From assembly GCF_954871325.1 (NCBI RefSeq), contig NC_088775.1:81135561-81199560 (forward strand): a stretch of 64,000 nucleotides of DNA. Direction: 5' to 3'. A model generated the notes under the pieces. That model was given only the letters and a program-made list of their open reading frames with translations, had not been told where the DNA came from and did not search any database. Shown here in pieces: positions 11,836 through 24,443 of the stretch. Position numbers and translations under genes: made by a program. Within the stretch, counting starts at the first letter, position 1, and each line of letters starts with the position of its first letter. The DNA comes from Gordionus sp. m RMFG-2023 (Eukaryota > Nematomorpha > Gordioida > Chordodea > Parachordodidae).

Positions 11836-12119
11836 AGACTACAGGCAAATGGTTCAATAAATATATGGGTCTAGTCTCCATTGAGGGTAAAGGGGTGGTA
11901 GAATTTGGCATTATATAATTTATTGGTAAATTTTGAATATGAATTATAAATTTAAGAATTAAATTAAGAGAAGAGTTGTAAAATATTTCAGAAGTTATGA
12001 AAGGTTTAATAGCATATTTTATGTAGAAATTGATGAAAAGACTTAGACATTAAGACTAAAATCAAGTTAGGATAAAGAAACAACAGAATCGATATATCAG
12101 CAAATTTAAACTGTAAGAC

Positions 12120-12890
12120 ACATATGTCGAAGATCAGTTGTCATCGTTACAAGGATTTATGGATAGTTAAGAAGCAATCGTTAATCGTTTAACAATGATC
12201 GTCAATCGGTTACCGATTTAAAGCGCTAATTATTTTTTGCAGAAGAACGTAAGAAACAAGTAACAAGCTAGGATAAATTGTCAAGAAATTTATGCTGCAA
12301 TAGTTACGCTGACAAATTATCGTCAATCTTTTACCTAGATAAAGTGCTAAACATTTATAAGAGAACGTTAGAGACAAGCGACAAGCTAAGATAAATTTTC
12401 AAGAACTTTACGCCGATACTGAAACAAAAAAGGAGATTAAATTAATCGATAATAAAGCGATAATCGGTTATAAGAATTAGAAACAAGAAGCTGAAACTAA
12501 AATAATTTATCAAGAGAATTTCATGATGTTAATAGAAGAAACAAAGTGGGAAAAGAAACTAGAATTAATTGAGATAATCAATTGAGATCATTAGAAACAA
12601 AAATTGATACTAGGATAATTTATCATGAAAATTTTATGATGAATAAAAGAAAAAAAGTTAAAAAAGAGACTAAAATTAATTGATAATCGTTTATAAACAA
12701 TTATTAAATAATTACAAGTTATAGCAAGTTATTACAGAGATTAAACGCTAATCTTTTTAGAGATCATTAGAAACAAGAAAAACTAGAAATAATTATCAAG
12801 AGAATTTTAGGTGGACTTTAGAAGAAACAAAGATTGACAAGAAAGACTAGAAAATCATTGATTAACAATCGTGAATCGAGAAAATAACCA
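12120..12890 (+). repeat. purine-rich tandem repeat, about 115-bp period
   Basis: A degenerate tandem array. The phrase 'aagaaacaagtaacaagcta' near 12250 recurs as 'agagacaagcgacaagcta' about 117 bases later. The phrases 'agaaacaagaagctgaaact' (12478), 'agaaacaaaaattgatacta' (12593) and 'agaaacaagaaaaactaga' (12772) continue it at spacings of 115 and 179. The plus strand is strongly purine-biased, with 'ttatcaagagaattt' and 'gataatcg' blocks in each unit. No open frame spans it. Confidence 0.65.
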
Positions 12891-15800
12891 AAAGAGTATC
12901 CACTGAATATTTCGAATATTTTTTCGAAAGTCTTTGCGTTTTTTTGGAGTAAACGAGTAAAGAGCAGTGATAAAATCGCATTTATCTCACCCTCCACCCC
13001 CTTCTTACTTTACTTAAACGATAAATTATTATGATAAAGCATCCTTAATAATTTTCCACCACACTTCGATTTTTGATTTGAAAACGATCTACTGGATCCT
13101 ATGTTATGTGAAAGAATTTCAAAAAGTGTTATTTATAAGCGTTAAATTTGATTTAAAAAAATAATATTTTATTTAAAATTTTTAATGGGTGAGGGGAGGG
13201 GGTGTTATTTTCGGGGTATTTTTCCATGGTGTTTTTTTTCCAGAAATTATTTTTCTTATTACTTTCTAAAGTAATCTTTTTATCAGTAAATTTTTTTGAA
13301 TCTCCGGTGTCTACAATTAATTTTTTCAAGGCTTTTAATTAATTAGAAGGCCTCGTTGCCAAATATTCTTCAGATGGTAGTTAACTATACGCATGAAAAT
13401 TACACTTTGAAAGTCGGAGTTTTTTTAAAGGTTTCATCGCTGGCCAGGAAAAAAGGTTAATTATTTGATTTAGAAAAATCAATACAATGTAGTTACAGGC
13501 TAAGGGAAGATTATTTAGCTAGTAATAAAGTAAGAAACCTGGATTCTATTGTGGGTGGTATGCTTTGACACTTGTAATATAATTGTTATGTAGTGAAATT
13601 GGTTTCCAAGAGAATATTTTAAATGTCATTAGTCAATAAACACAATTAAATAGTATTACTGCCTAGTCGGAGTAAGATTGTTAATATAGTCGATTTATTT
13701 TATTTTGCCTTAGAGATATAGTTTGCGCATTTATAACTTAATTTTAAAGTTTTAAAATTTGTTATTTTTTTATAACTTTAAATGATTTAATACTTTTTTA
13801 AAACCCTAAAATGTTTCTTTTATTTTCATCTAAGTATTTATTAACTTTAAGCGATTTTTATATTATTTATATTATTATTATATTAGAAATACTTTATTTA
13901 GGATTGAAATAAAAATGTAACTTTGTTTATTTATTGAATATTCAATTTATATTATTCAGAATAAAAGATCAAATAATATTATCAAGAACAATTTATTTCA
14001 ACAAAGATTGTAAGATGTTCTGCCAAGTGGAGCAATACAAGGTGGAGTGTTGGATATTAATGAATATTATTATTTGACATTTAGATTAACGAATAAACCT
14101 AACTTAAAATAATATAATTTAAAAAAACATTATTAGTAATTAGTAATTACCAACTGTGGCGACTCCTATTTAAAATATTAAAGGAAGAATTTTGACATAG
14201 AATATTGCTCGCATCAATTTTAAAGTATTTCATGATTTATAATAAAATTTAAATGATATAAGAAAATACTTAATGAAAACGAGAGTATAGCATATAGGAT
14301 ATTCTCTAATCAAATCCTACATAAAGCTATTTTGTTTATCTAAATATTTGTATTTAACACCAAAGCAGGGATCCAAATGATAACGAATATGGATTCAGAT
14401 AAAAATAAAAATTCAAAGTTTGGTTTATAAAAAATATTAATGCAGGTGCAGTTTGAATCTTGAAACAAGTTTTAACTTTTTCGCATACAAACTTATTAGA
14501 ACTATGTATAAAAAAGATTATTTATAATACTATCATTAAATCACATATGTTAAACAACTGGCGAGTATTTTATTATTATTGCCCATACAAATATAACTAA
14601 TTTATAAACTACATATAATAAATGATAGTATATTAAATATAATAAAAAAATTATTTTCCTAAAAGAACAAATTAAAATATTTTAAAGAACTTTAAGTCAT
14701 ATTATCAAGAAAAGGAATAAATAAATTTTATTGTGACACATCTATAAGCCAAAATGATTATCTGGTGGTAACCCTCATATAGAAATATATATATTTATTA
14801 AAAAATTAAAATGGTGTATGATATCATAGACCATCTTTTTAGGAGTTGTTTGATGATGAATAGTGTTGTAATTTTTGTTAAATTTGTACTTTATATTTAA
14901 TTTGCATAAAGAGTTCTTTTGGATTTATTATTATAACGCATGATAAAAATGTTACATTTGAATAGTGAGAACTGAAAATAATTTAGGTTATGAATATTAT
15001 TTATAAAGAAGATTGAAAAGAGTATAAAAACTCCAATTTTTACCATTCTAGATATCTTTTATAATTATTAACTTTTTGTATTTTATCTTTATTTTTATTT
15101 TTATTAATCTTTTTTATTATTTTTACTTTTATAATTTTGTTAATTTGATAATGTTATAATTTTGAATAAAGAATTAAATTGCATGATTTTGTGATTCCTA
15201 ATTATTATTAATTTCTTTTTTATATATATATTTGTTTTCTATTTTTATAATTAGGTCCCAAAAGTCCCACATTCAACAAATAGAATTAATTTCAATTTCG
15301 GTCTAGCAGAAAATATTGGTTTAACGATTCGGCTCAGATTCGATTTTGATCGATGGTTTTACTTCTTATTTATTTTTTAAAACTAATCTTGATGTTTTAT
15401 AAATTTTTAATTCAAAGTTTTCAATATTCTACCTGCTGTTTCAGCTGAAAATAATTTTTTATAGTTTGTGATGAATAAATAAATAAAAATTAGTAAGAGT
15501 TAATTAAAGATATATCACAAAAAAATAAGTAAAGGCGATCTATGTACAATGGTTTTTAAGCATGAAAGACATAATACATAACTAGATGTGTGAAAATATT
15601 TTATAATTCCGGGAAGAACCGGATATGAATTAATATTGTAATAACAGATAGGTTATTTAAGAGAACAGGCAAATTTCAGAAGGGGATGAGAAATTTCCCC
15701 TGCTTCCGCCGTGCTCCGCATATTCTAACGAGATTTAAATTTAAATACTAGAAGAAAATAAACTATAGATAAAATGGAAAAGTCTAATATATCGGTCTCT

Positions 15801-15990
15801 ACTCTCTAGGTTAATCATCCTTTTATTTCTATTTAACCTTCTGAATCACTATCGGTTCATCCTTTAATCAATTCCTGCACAAGTAACCATGTTACCTTGC
15901 GAATTATATCCTCCTCTCTATTATGTCCTTCTATTATCAACATTTGACCCACCCCCATCCCCCCATCTTTCAAGGTATTTAATCTAAAAT
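12891..15990. other. AT-rich stretch with scattered GC patches
   Basis: No gene is supportable. Two points stand out. C-rich text at 12987-13003 (CTCACCCTCCACCCCCT) faces G-rich text at about 13188-13203 (GGGTGAGGGGAGGG) as a loose inverted pair 200 bp apart. A GC-rich patch at about 15675-15725 contains the hairpin GGGGATGAGAAATTTCCCC and ends CTTCCGCCGTGCTCCGC; this looks like one end of a lost transposon. Confidence 0.4.
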
Positions 15991-15999
15991 CTTTTGCTA

Positions 16000-18900
16000 G
16001 TAGGACCTCCTTTTATCATATGGGATGCCCAAAATAACTCTGTGTATTTTTGATAACGTGAATATTTTGATAATAGTGAATCTCATGATATTATTTGTAA
16101 TTTTCATGGCTACAATTATACAATATATATGTATAATAATGATGTCACAATATTTAGAAACAAATTTGAGGCAATTAGACTTATTTTATGAAAGTTGGTC
16201 ATCAAGGTCTACTGAGCTCAATTTTTTGTCTTTATACAATCATAATAATGAGCCATTTAAAATAAAAATGCTGGATATAAATTTTCGTGGTTGTAAATAT
16301 CGAAATAAATATACTTAATATCACACCGATGCATACCAGACCGAGTTTCTACAAGTTGAAACTAAAAATTGAGGTCGGTAGACTTGAATTAATATTTTTA
16401 GTTATAATGTAACGAGATTTTATAGAAATGAATCAGAAAATAAAAATTTTGGTAATTTCAGCCAAAAACAAATGTAATATTATTTAGAAAGCTTGGATGG
16501 ATAAACAACTGAGAAAATCAAAAAAATTTGAATCCTTTATGTGTTTGCCAAGGAAAAGAAAACTCATAATGGGATTTTATTAGGGTGTGTTTTAGAAAGA
16601 TGAGATCAGAGCCAATAACATTCGACACAAATAATTAATCAATATAATTAAGGCGTTCATGGTTTAGATCATCCTTAAATAGATAAAAATCTAACTGATA
16701 TAAGCAAGAATAATTAACGTAGTATAATATTTTTGTAAATTTAATATTATACCTACTAAACCTTCCACTAGTTATTTGAAAAAAATATATATAACCTGAA
16801 TAAGTTATGATATATAAACTGAATAATTTTTATGAAATAGAGACTAGATGTTTACAAAAAATTCTTTATGAAAGTTAAAAATGCTAAAAAAAAGAAGTAT
16901 GCACATAAAAATATAATCTATTAAATATTAATTTAAGTAGTAATTTAATCACATATATTTTCTTTCTTTTTTTTTATATACGTTGGTTTGTCAAAAATAT
17001 AAATCATATCCAATCTTATATCATTATAATAAATTTCAATATAATTATATTCAACCCTTAAATGGGGCCCTGAATGGAAAAAAAACTGTCTAAAAACTTT
17101 TGAAAAAAATAGAACAAATATATCTTAGTTAATTTATCTAAAAGTAGACTAAATCTTTGACTGAAAATATCTTTTTTAAAATTTTAAATAAAAAAGACAT
17201 TAAATATAATTTATATATACTTTTCTAATAAAATAAAAAAAATTTTACATTTCTGCAAGCACATATCAACAATAATAATGATTTAACATTAATGAAAATA
17301 GATAGTACTAATTTATGCTATATAAACTTTTCTAACAGACATTGATCTAAATATATATTTTGAATTTGTATAAATAACTCAATACAACATATTTTTACAG
17401 GTTAATTGATATCGTATGTATTTATCTAGCTTATAAATTTTAAATCCTAGTGATTCTTCTTTATAACAATATTTTATATCCCATACTATAGAAGACACAA
17501 ATAATACACAACCTTGTAAAATTTTTGTATCATGCAATCATTCAAACGATAAACTCAGATTATTTGGAAATTATAAATAAAAGGATATATCAATAGAGTA
17601 TATAAAAGTTTTAATTAGTATCAAATCTGAGGCAACTATATATTTTAAGTCGGTCATCAGGGATTAACACCTAGATCATTTTCTCACCAAGAAATTGAAT
17701 CAATAAATATAGAAATGCTAGATATAAATCTTAGCGAAAATATTAAAGTAATTAATGACGGGCTTTTAACAATTTATGGGGCGCATTAAGTATTATTGGA
17801 TGTAAATATCGAATGAAGTTCATATCAGACTGATGAAAACTACTAGTTATTACATGTATGAGACTAAGAGGTCGATAAACTAAAACAAATATATAGGTTA
17901 GGTTTAGGATATATTCATATCATGAAAAAGTTTCTATTTCACTCGTATCTCCTAATTTTACTCTAAGGCCTCATTTATAGTAAACGCGTTTTCTTCAAGC
18001 ATATAATATAACCCAGCGTTGTTAAAAAATAAAGCCAATAAATAGGTATACATTTATAAATTTAGAGCTTTATGATGATAATGCTATGATAAAATATAAA
18101 AAAATATGTGAGATGCATTGATAAAAAAAAATAATAGCGAATTCGATAAAATGGTATAATTTTTTTAATAATATATAAAATCTATTTTAGCTTTATCTTA
18201 AATTAGCTGTAATAACGCTGCTTTAAATAGTGCAACTTTGAGGATAATGCATTTACTATAAAACCGAAATGATCAGATTATTACAGCTGAAAGGTCAAAA
18301 ATTAGGAAGTACCAAGAATTTCCTGATTTTAACTTTATCCCATTAGTTATTTCTACCAATGGGTTCTTAGGCCCTCTAGACTATTATTTTCTAAGATTTT
18401 ATTAAAAAAATATCTCAAATTAATGGTTATCATGGATCCTCATGTTACAATCAACTCAAATCGCCCTTGAGATAACTATTTTAGTATCTCAATGAAAGCC
18501 AGTTTTTGCCCCCCCCCCCTTCAACTATTTTTTAAAAAATAATTCTTATTTTTTCCTTTTTCAAATTGTTTATTTAATTTTTTTACATGATTTTAAGGTA
18601 GTTTTATATATTATGCTATTTATTAATATATTCGATATTAATAGTTAGAAAAGTAAAATTATGGCATTCAGGAAGTTTTTAAACAATCTTTAAATGGATA
18701 AAAATTAAATATAAGCCATATAATTAATAAAATATAATGTTTTTATTAAATTATTATTTTACCTGCTACATCAACTAGTTATTTGAAAAAATAATATTTA
18801 GATTATAATATACACATAAATAAGTTTGAAATGAATATTAGGAATGTATGAAATAAAGAGTAAATATTTACAAAGATTCTGGTTATATTTAAAAAAACTA

Positions 18901-21900
18901 AAGAAAAGTATTTGTAGTATATTCTAAATACATTTTCAAAATCGAATCTTACATTGGAATAAGTTAAATTCTTTTTATATCTAAGAAAGTGCTAAAAAAG
19001 AATTTGCAATAACTTAAAATTTAATATCATATATAAATAATTCAAATAAGTTTCAGTTTATTATATTCATCCCTCTACTGCAGCCTCTAATGGAATAAAA
19101 TACTGAATAAACACTTTTGAAAAAATATGGATCTATAGATCAAATCATCATGACTAAAAATATCTTTTCCAAAATTATAAATAATATTTTTATTGCTCAT
19201 TCGCACAAAAGAGAAGGGTAATAATATAATGATTTTTATTAAGTTTCATATCAAAATGTGTGAACTACTATTCTATTTAACCATAAAACTCTACGATGAT
19301 AAAATTATTTGGAAATTTCATATATTAAAAAATCAAAATATAATTGTTTGGAAACTGAGCGATCACCAACAGAGTTACTGACGAAAATATGGATTCATTA
19401 TGATATACTAATAAAATAAAAACCTTTAAATAAGAATTTGATTAGTGCATTTATTAGAAAGATGAGATCATAGCCTATTACATTCGAGATTAAAAATTAA
19501 TATAGATACGGCGTTCAGTAGGTTTTTTAACCATCTTTAAATGGGTAAAAATAAAATATGGGCAAGAATAATTAATAAAATATGATATATAAATTTATTA
19601 TTATACTTGCTGCACTTTCAACTAGTTATTTGGAAAAATAATATTTAGCTTATAATATACATCTAAATAAGTTAGAAATGAAAATTAGAAATGTATGAAA
19701 TAAAGAATAAGTATTTACAAAAATTCTGGTTAAATTTAAAAAACAAAGAAAAGTATTTGCACAAATGGTGGTTATATTAAAAAAACTAAAGAAAATTATT
19801 TGGTAGTATATTCTGGAATTTCCAAAATCGAATCTTATATCATTGGAATAAGTTAAATTCTTCTTATATCTAAGAAAGTGCTAAAAAAGGAATTTGCAAT
19901 ATATTCGAATAAAATTTAATAAACGCACATATATAATTGAAATAAATTTCAATAGTTATATACATTCCTCTACTGCAGTCCCTAATGAAAAAAAAATATT
20001 GAATAAAAGCACTTTTGATAAAAATAATTATAAATATATTTTAATTGATTTATCTGCAGATTAAATCTACATGACTAAAAATCTCTTTTCCAAAATTATA
20101 AATAATATTTTTATTGCTCATTCTCACAAAAAAAGAAGGGTGATACTATAAAGATTTTTATTAAGTTACATATTAAAATGTGTGTACCATTCTATTTAAT
20201 CATAAAACTCTGCGATGCTCTAGTAAATAAATCTGAAATGCAAGTTAGAAATGTATGAAATAGAATAAGTATTTACAAAAATTCTCGGTATATTTGAACA
20301 AGTATTTTAACCATCATTAAATGGATAAAAATCAATTATGGGCAAGAATAATTAATAAAATATGTATAAATTTATTATTATACCTGCTGCACTTTCGACT
20401 AATTATTCAAAAAAAATAATATTTAGCTTATAATAATGATAATTAGAAATGTATGAAATAAAGAGTAAGTATTTACAAAAATTCTGGTTATTTTATAAAA
20501 ACTAAATGTATTTGTTGTATATTCTAATTGAATTTTTAAAATCGAATCTTATATAATTTGGAATAAGTTTCAGTATAATTAGCATCCCTTTACTAGACTA
20601 CATTGAAATTTAAAAAAACTGGATAAATATCAGAATTTATATATTTAAAAGGTATATTAAATCTTATAGACTAAAATCTCTTCTGAAAATTTGAAATAAA
20701 ATATTTGTAGCTCATTATCATAAAAAGATTTATAATACTCTAGAGTTAGATATTAATTTAATATTCAATAGTGTAACCACAATTCAATTCAACCATATAA
20801 CTCTACCATTCTCTGGTTATTAATCCGACAAAATTTAAGAAGTTAAAATATATATGGATATCTTAATCACCCAACAGATAACCTTATATAATAATACATA
20901 CTTACTTTTCTCTATGTGAAATAATATATCTCTACAATTCCGGAATACCAATATCAGCAATAATAATGATTAGTTGTATCATATGTCTAATAAAAGAAAA
21001 CCCTTAAAAATGAGAGATGAGATCTTCCGATCCAAGCAAATTACTGGAAGTATAATTAAGATGTTCAAGAAGTTTTTTGACCTTTCTGAAATAGATAAAA
21101 ATTAAGTATATATTATAAATTCTATATTTACCTGCTACACCTTCAACTAGTTATTTGAAAAAAAAATATACATCTGATAATATAAATAACAAATAGGTTA
21201 TGAAATAAAAGCCACAAATTATTTTATGAAATAATGACTAGAGATTTGAAAAAACCTTCTTATAACTAAAAAATTGCAAAAAAGAATTTGTAATACATTC
21301 GAAAAAATTTAATATCGTTCGGCTCAAAACGAGCCATTTAACAACACTACTTAAAATCATATATCATCGTCTTCTTATAACAATTTAAAATGTTTTCATA
21401 AAATAAAACTGTCGTGATTAGTCATTTTAATTTACGCAAAAACGAATGTAAGTGATATAATTAATAAAAAAAATATATAAATTCTATCACGATAAAATAT
21501 AAGCAAAACTAAAATTCTAAATCAGGCATAAGACTAAAATATATTTATATATAACATTAATAGATAAAGTTAAAAGATACTTTAAAAGAAAAGTTAATTT
21601 TAAACCAATAAAAAATTACGTTAAATCAAAATGTCTTTAGAATTTGATAAACAAAATTTCGACCATTAAAATATAATGTAGTGAAATTTTAGGAACAGAA
21701 AAAAAAAAAATCAAAATATAATTTTTGGCAATCATAGATTTAAAAAAACAAAGGTAATATTGTTCGAAATGTGAACAATATGGATTTCTAAAGATGGAAT
21801 ATTACTAGGAAAATAAGGCCTTTAAGAATATCGGGATTTTATTAGAATATAGTAGAAAGTATTTATAGATTAATGTCATACCTGCTACACTATCGACTGG

Positions 21901-22709
21901 TTATTTGATAAAAATAAGTTATATCTATCAAAATAAGTTATGAAATATAAAATAAGAAAATTATTATGAAATGACGACTAGATTCTTATAAAATATTCTT
22001 AATATTATCTAAATAAGTTTTAAATTTTTTTTTACAATATATTCAAACTATAAATTTAAAATCGAAACCTCATTGAAATAAATTTCTGTATAATTTTTCT
22101 CATCCCTCCACTGGAGTCACGAATGAAAAATAAACCAAACAAACAATAAACTTGATATAAACAGGACAATATTCATCTAAAATGCATAATAAATCTACTT
22201 GACTAAAAATTTAATTTTTAAAAATTATTCCCTGAATGTCTTCCTCTCTCCACTATTTAATATTATTTTTTTTTACCAGCTACTTCCTCACCTAAAATTA
22301 TACATAAATATTTTAAAAAATTAATTAATTCATTTATTAAAATCTAAAAAAACATTCAAAATCTACATCTACCATATTATTTACTCATTTTTAAAAAAAA
22401 GAAGAATAATACTATAAAGATGTGTATATTGAGTTCTAATTCAAAATGCATTAACCTCTTCAACAACCAATTTAACCATAAAATTATACTACACTCCTAA
22501 TATGAATCAAGTACATTTTGTGTGGAGTCTCATACTCATATTTCAACCAAAAAACTTTATCAACATTAAATATAATGCAATAAACTTTCTTAAATATGAA
22601 ATAAATTTTCTTTACATTTCCAGCATATTATCAAAAATAATATTGATTTAACATCAATAGTAATATGTAATATTACTTTTCAATATAGACACATTTACAC
22701 TTTTCTTGA
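16000..22709. repeat. decayed repeat array, family 1 (old part)
   Basis: Degenerate copies of the same unit that is better preserved at 24.4-36 kb. The landmark ACCTGCTACACTTTCGACTA and GTTATTTGA recurs near 16751, 18761, 19605, 20382, 21130 and 21880, giving spacings of about 2,010, 844, 777, 748 and 750. A second landmark (CTCTACTGGAGCCCCGAATG-like) follows each of several copies, near 17060, 19075, 19972 and 22105. A third (CACCGATGCATAC...GAGTTTCTACA, then GAGGTCGGTAGACT) appears near 16323 and 17825. The 97-residue open frame at 16025-16318 lies in this repeat; homologous stretches at 17.6 and 23.7 kb are not open, so I do not call it a gene. Confidence 0.65.
21307..21339. mobile_element. 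fragment of TAGTG-family MITE
   Basis: Only the right terminal arm is present: CGGCTCAAAACGAGCC followed by ATTTAACAACACTA. It matches the end of the intact copy at 22718-22941. Confidence 0.6.
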
Positions 22710-22717
22710 TTACTTTA

Positions 22718-22941
22718 TAGTGTTGTTAAACGGCTCGTTTTGAGCCAATTTTTTAAAACGGCTAACTCAATATTTTAGCTAGAAAAATATTGCCTAAGCC
22801 TGGAGATTTCGATAACATATGTATAGATCTTTCTTCATTCTATGAGCAAAATTTTCAGGCTTGCATAATATTTTTCTGGATGAAATATTAAGTTCGCCGT
22901 TTTTTAAAAATCGGCTCAAAACGAGCCTTTTAACAACACTA
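22718..22941. mobile_element. hAT-like MITE, TAGTG family (reference copy)
   Basis: A 224-bp, nearly palindromic element. The left arm starts TAGTGTTGTTAAACGGCTCG and the right arm ends GAGCCTTTTAACAACACTA. It is flanked by TTACTTTA (22710-22717) and TTACTTTG (22942-22949), an 8-bp target duplication with one mismatch, as expected for hAT elements. The centre contains AAAATATTGCCTAAGCCT and its partner AGGCTTGCATAATATTTTT, so the whole could fold into one long hairpin. No coding capacity. Confidence 0.85.
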
Positions 22942-23055
22942 TTACTTTGTGATATCAAATGTTGATTTATGCCAAATAACTTTTAACAAATTTATTGGTC
23001 CAACCTATCTTAAAAATGTTAAAATAACTCAGTAACACATATTTACTATTCTCAG

Positions 23056-23406
23056 TAGAGATCTGCAAAGTGAGGCTTGGCCCGTACCCGGCCCGAGTCG
23101 GGCCTAATTCTATTTAAAATAATTGGACTCGGGCCGGACCCTAATATATTTAAAAAAAATTCGAGCCGGGTCGGGTTGGACCTTGCAATTTTTAAAAATA
23201 TATCCAAATTTATCAAGTTTATTTTAAATTTTTTATGTAAAATAAAAATATTTGATTTTATTTATTGAAACTAAACGACATATAACATATGTCTTTTATT
23301 TTAAGTAATTATAAAAATTAATTTCTATATTTAAAAAAATTCGGGCCAGGCCGGGTCGAAAAAATTTCGGGCCGGGCTTTAAAAATTAGGCTCGATGTAG
23401 ATCATA
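23056..23406. mobile_element. GC-rich hAT-like MITE, family C (reference copy)
   Basis: A 351-bp element starting TAGAGATCTGCAAAGTGAGG and ending GGCTCGATGTAGATCATA. Flanks ATTCTCAG (23048-23055) and ATTCTCCG (23407-23414) form an 8-bp target duplication with one mismatch. GC-rich segments rich in GGGCC and CCGGG lie at both ends and an AT-rich core lies between. The open frame in the left part (MARTRPESGL...) is a by-product of the GC-rich arm. Other copies are at 2587-2890 and 47230-47586. Confidence 0.75.
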
Positions 23407-23419
23407 ATTCTCCGGTTAC

Positions 23420-24443
23420 CTGATATCGCAAGTATTTTATCTGACTTAATACTAATTCTGGCAATGTTCTTTCAACTGTTTGTTAGTAATATCATATAAA
23501 CAGAAGATACAAATAAAAACACCAAAAATATATTGGTTAAATTTATTTATACAACTCCTAGAGCCTTGGAAATTCTGATATTAATTAAAATTAAGAATTA
23601 ACTTAAATCTCTTAAATAATTGGGGAAATATAAGGAAAAATATATAATAAGAATATGTGAAAATTATATGGATATATTTATTATAGTAAATTATGAAACA
23701 AATTTGAGACAACTAAACGTTTTTTTATTAAATTGAGTCATCAGGGCTTAGCATTGAGATTATCATTTGTTCTTTATGCAATTCAAATTCTGAGCCATTA
23801 AGGATAGAAATGCTTGATATAGGCTTACGCGGAACTTTCAAAGAATAAAATTCAGATAGATTTTTCTAACAATTAATGGAAGCATGTAGAATTTATTGAG
23901 GGCTTCATATATCGAAATACGTTTACATAATATCCCACTGATACATTTTATAACAGGTTTCTAAACATATGGGACTAAATATTAAGATCACTCGAAATAA
24001 TATTTTGAATATATATAATATGAAGAGATTTTACGTACAGAAAAAAAATGAATAAGAAAATATTTTTTGAGAGATTGATGACCAACCATCATATCCGAAA
24101 AATATGAATTCCTTATGAGTTTGCTTAGGAAAATAAAACTTTTGAAAAATAAATGGATATGATTATGATCTGTAATTTAGAAAAATGGCTGTGACTAGCT
24201 TTTGATATAATGGTGAGGTGACTCAAGACGCGCGGTCAATACCTATGAATGCGAGATAATATTTACTATATTTTGTATATATCGTGGCGAAATCGTGATC
24301 GCGCTAACTATGAATTCAAGGCTAGAGAAATGAGATTTGAAACCGAACAAAGATAATTAATACTGTATGACGTTTAAATGTATAACATTAGATATAGCAA
24401 TGACAGAAATAATTCATAAAAAAGTAATTAAATTTAATTTTAT
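23420..24443. repeat. family 1 repeat, transition unit
   Basis: This stretch carries the block AATTTGAGACAACTAAACG, which matches AATTTGAGGCAATTAGACT near 16170. It also has the third landmark near 23935 (ATATCCCACTGATACATT), then the block CGCGCGGTCAATACCTATGAATG... that recurs in every young unit. It links the old and young parts of the array. No gene seen. Confidence 0.55.

Noticed and set aside
16025-16318. 97-residue plus-strand open frame
   Set aside because: It lies in the family 1 repeat. Homologous sequence near 17.6 and 23.7 kb has stops and length changes that do not respect the frame, and composition is that of the repeat.
23077-23268. 63-residue open frame beginning MARTRPESGL
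   Set aside because: It is produced by the GC-rich arm of a family C MITE and is not shared as a frame by other copies.
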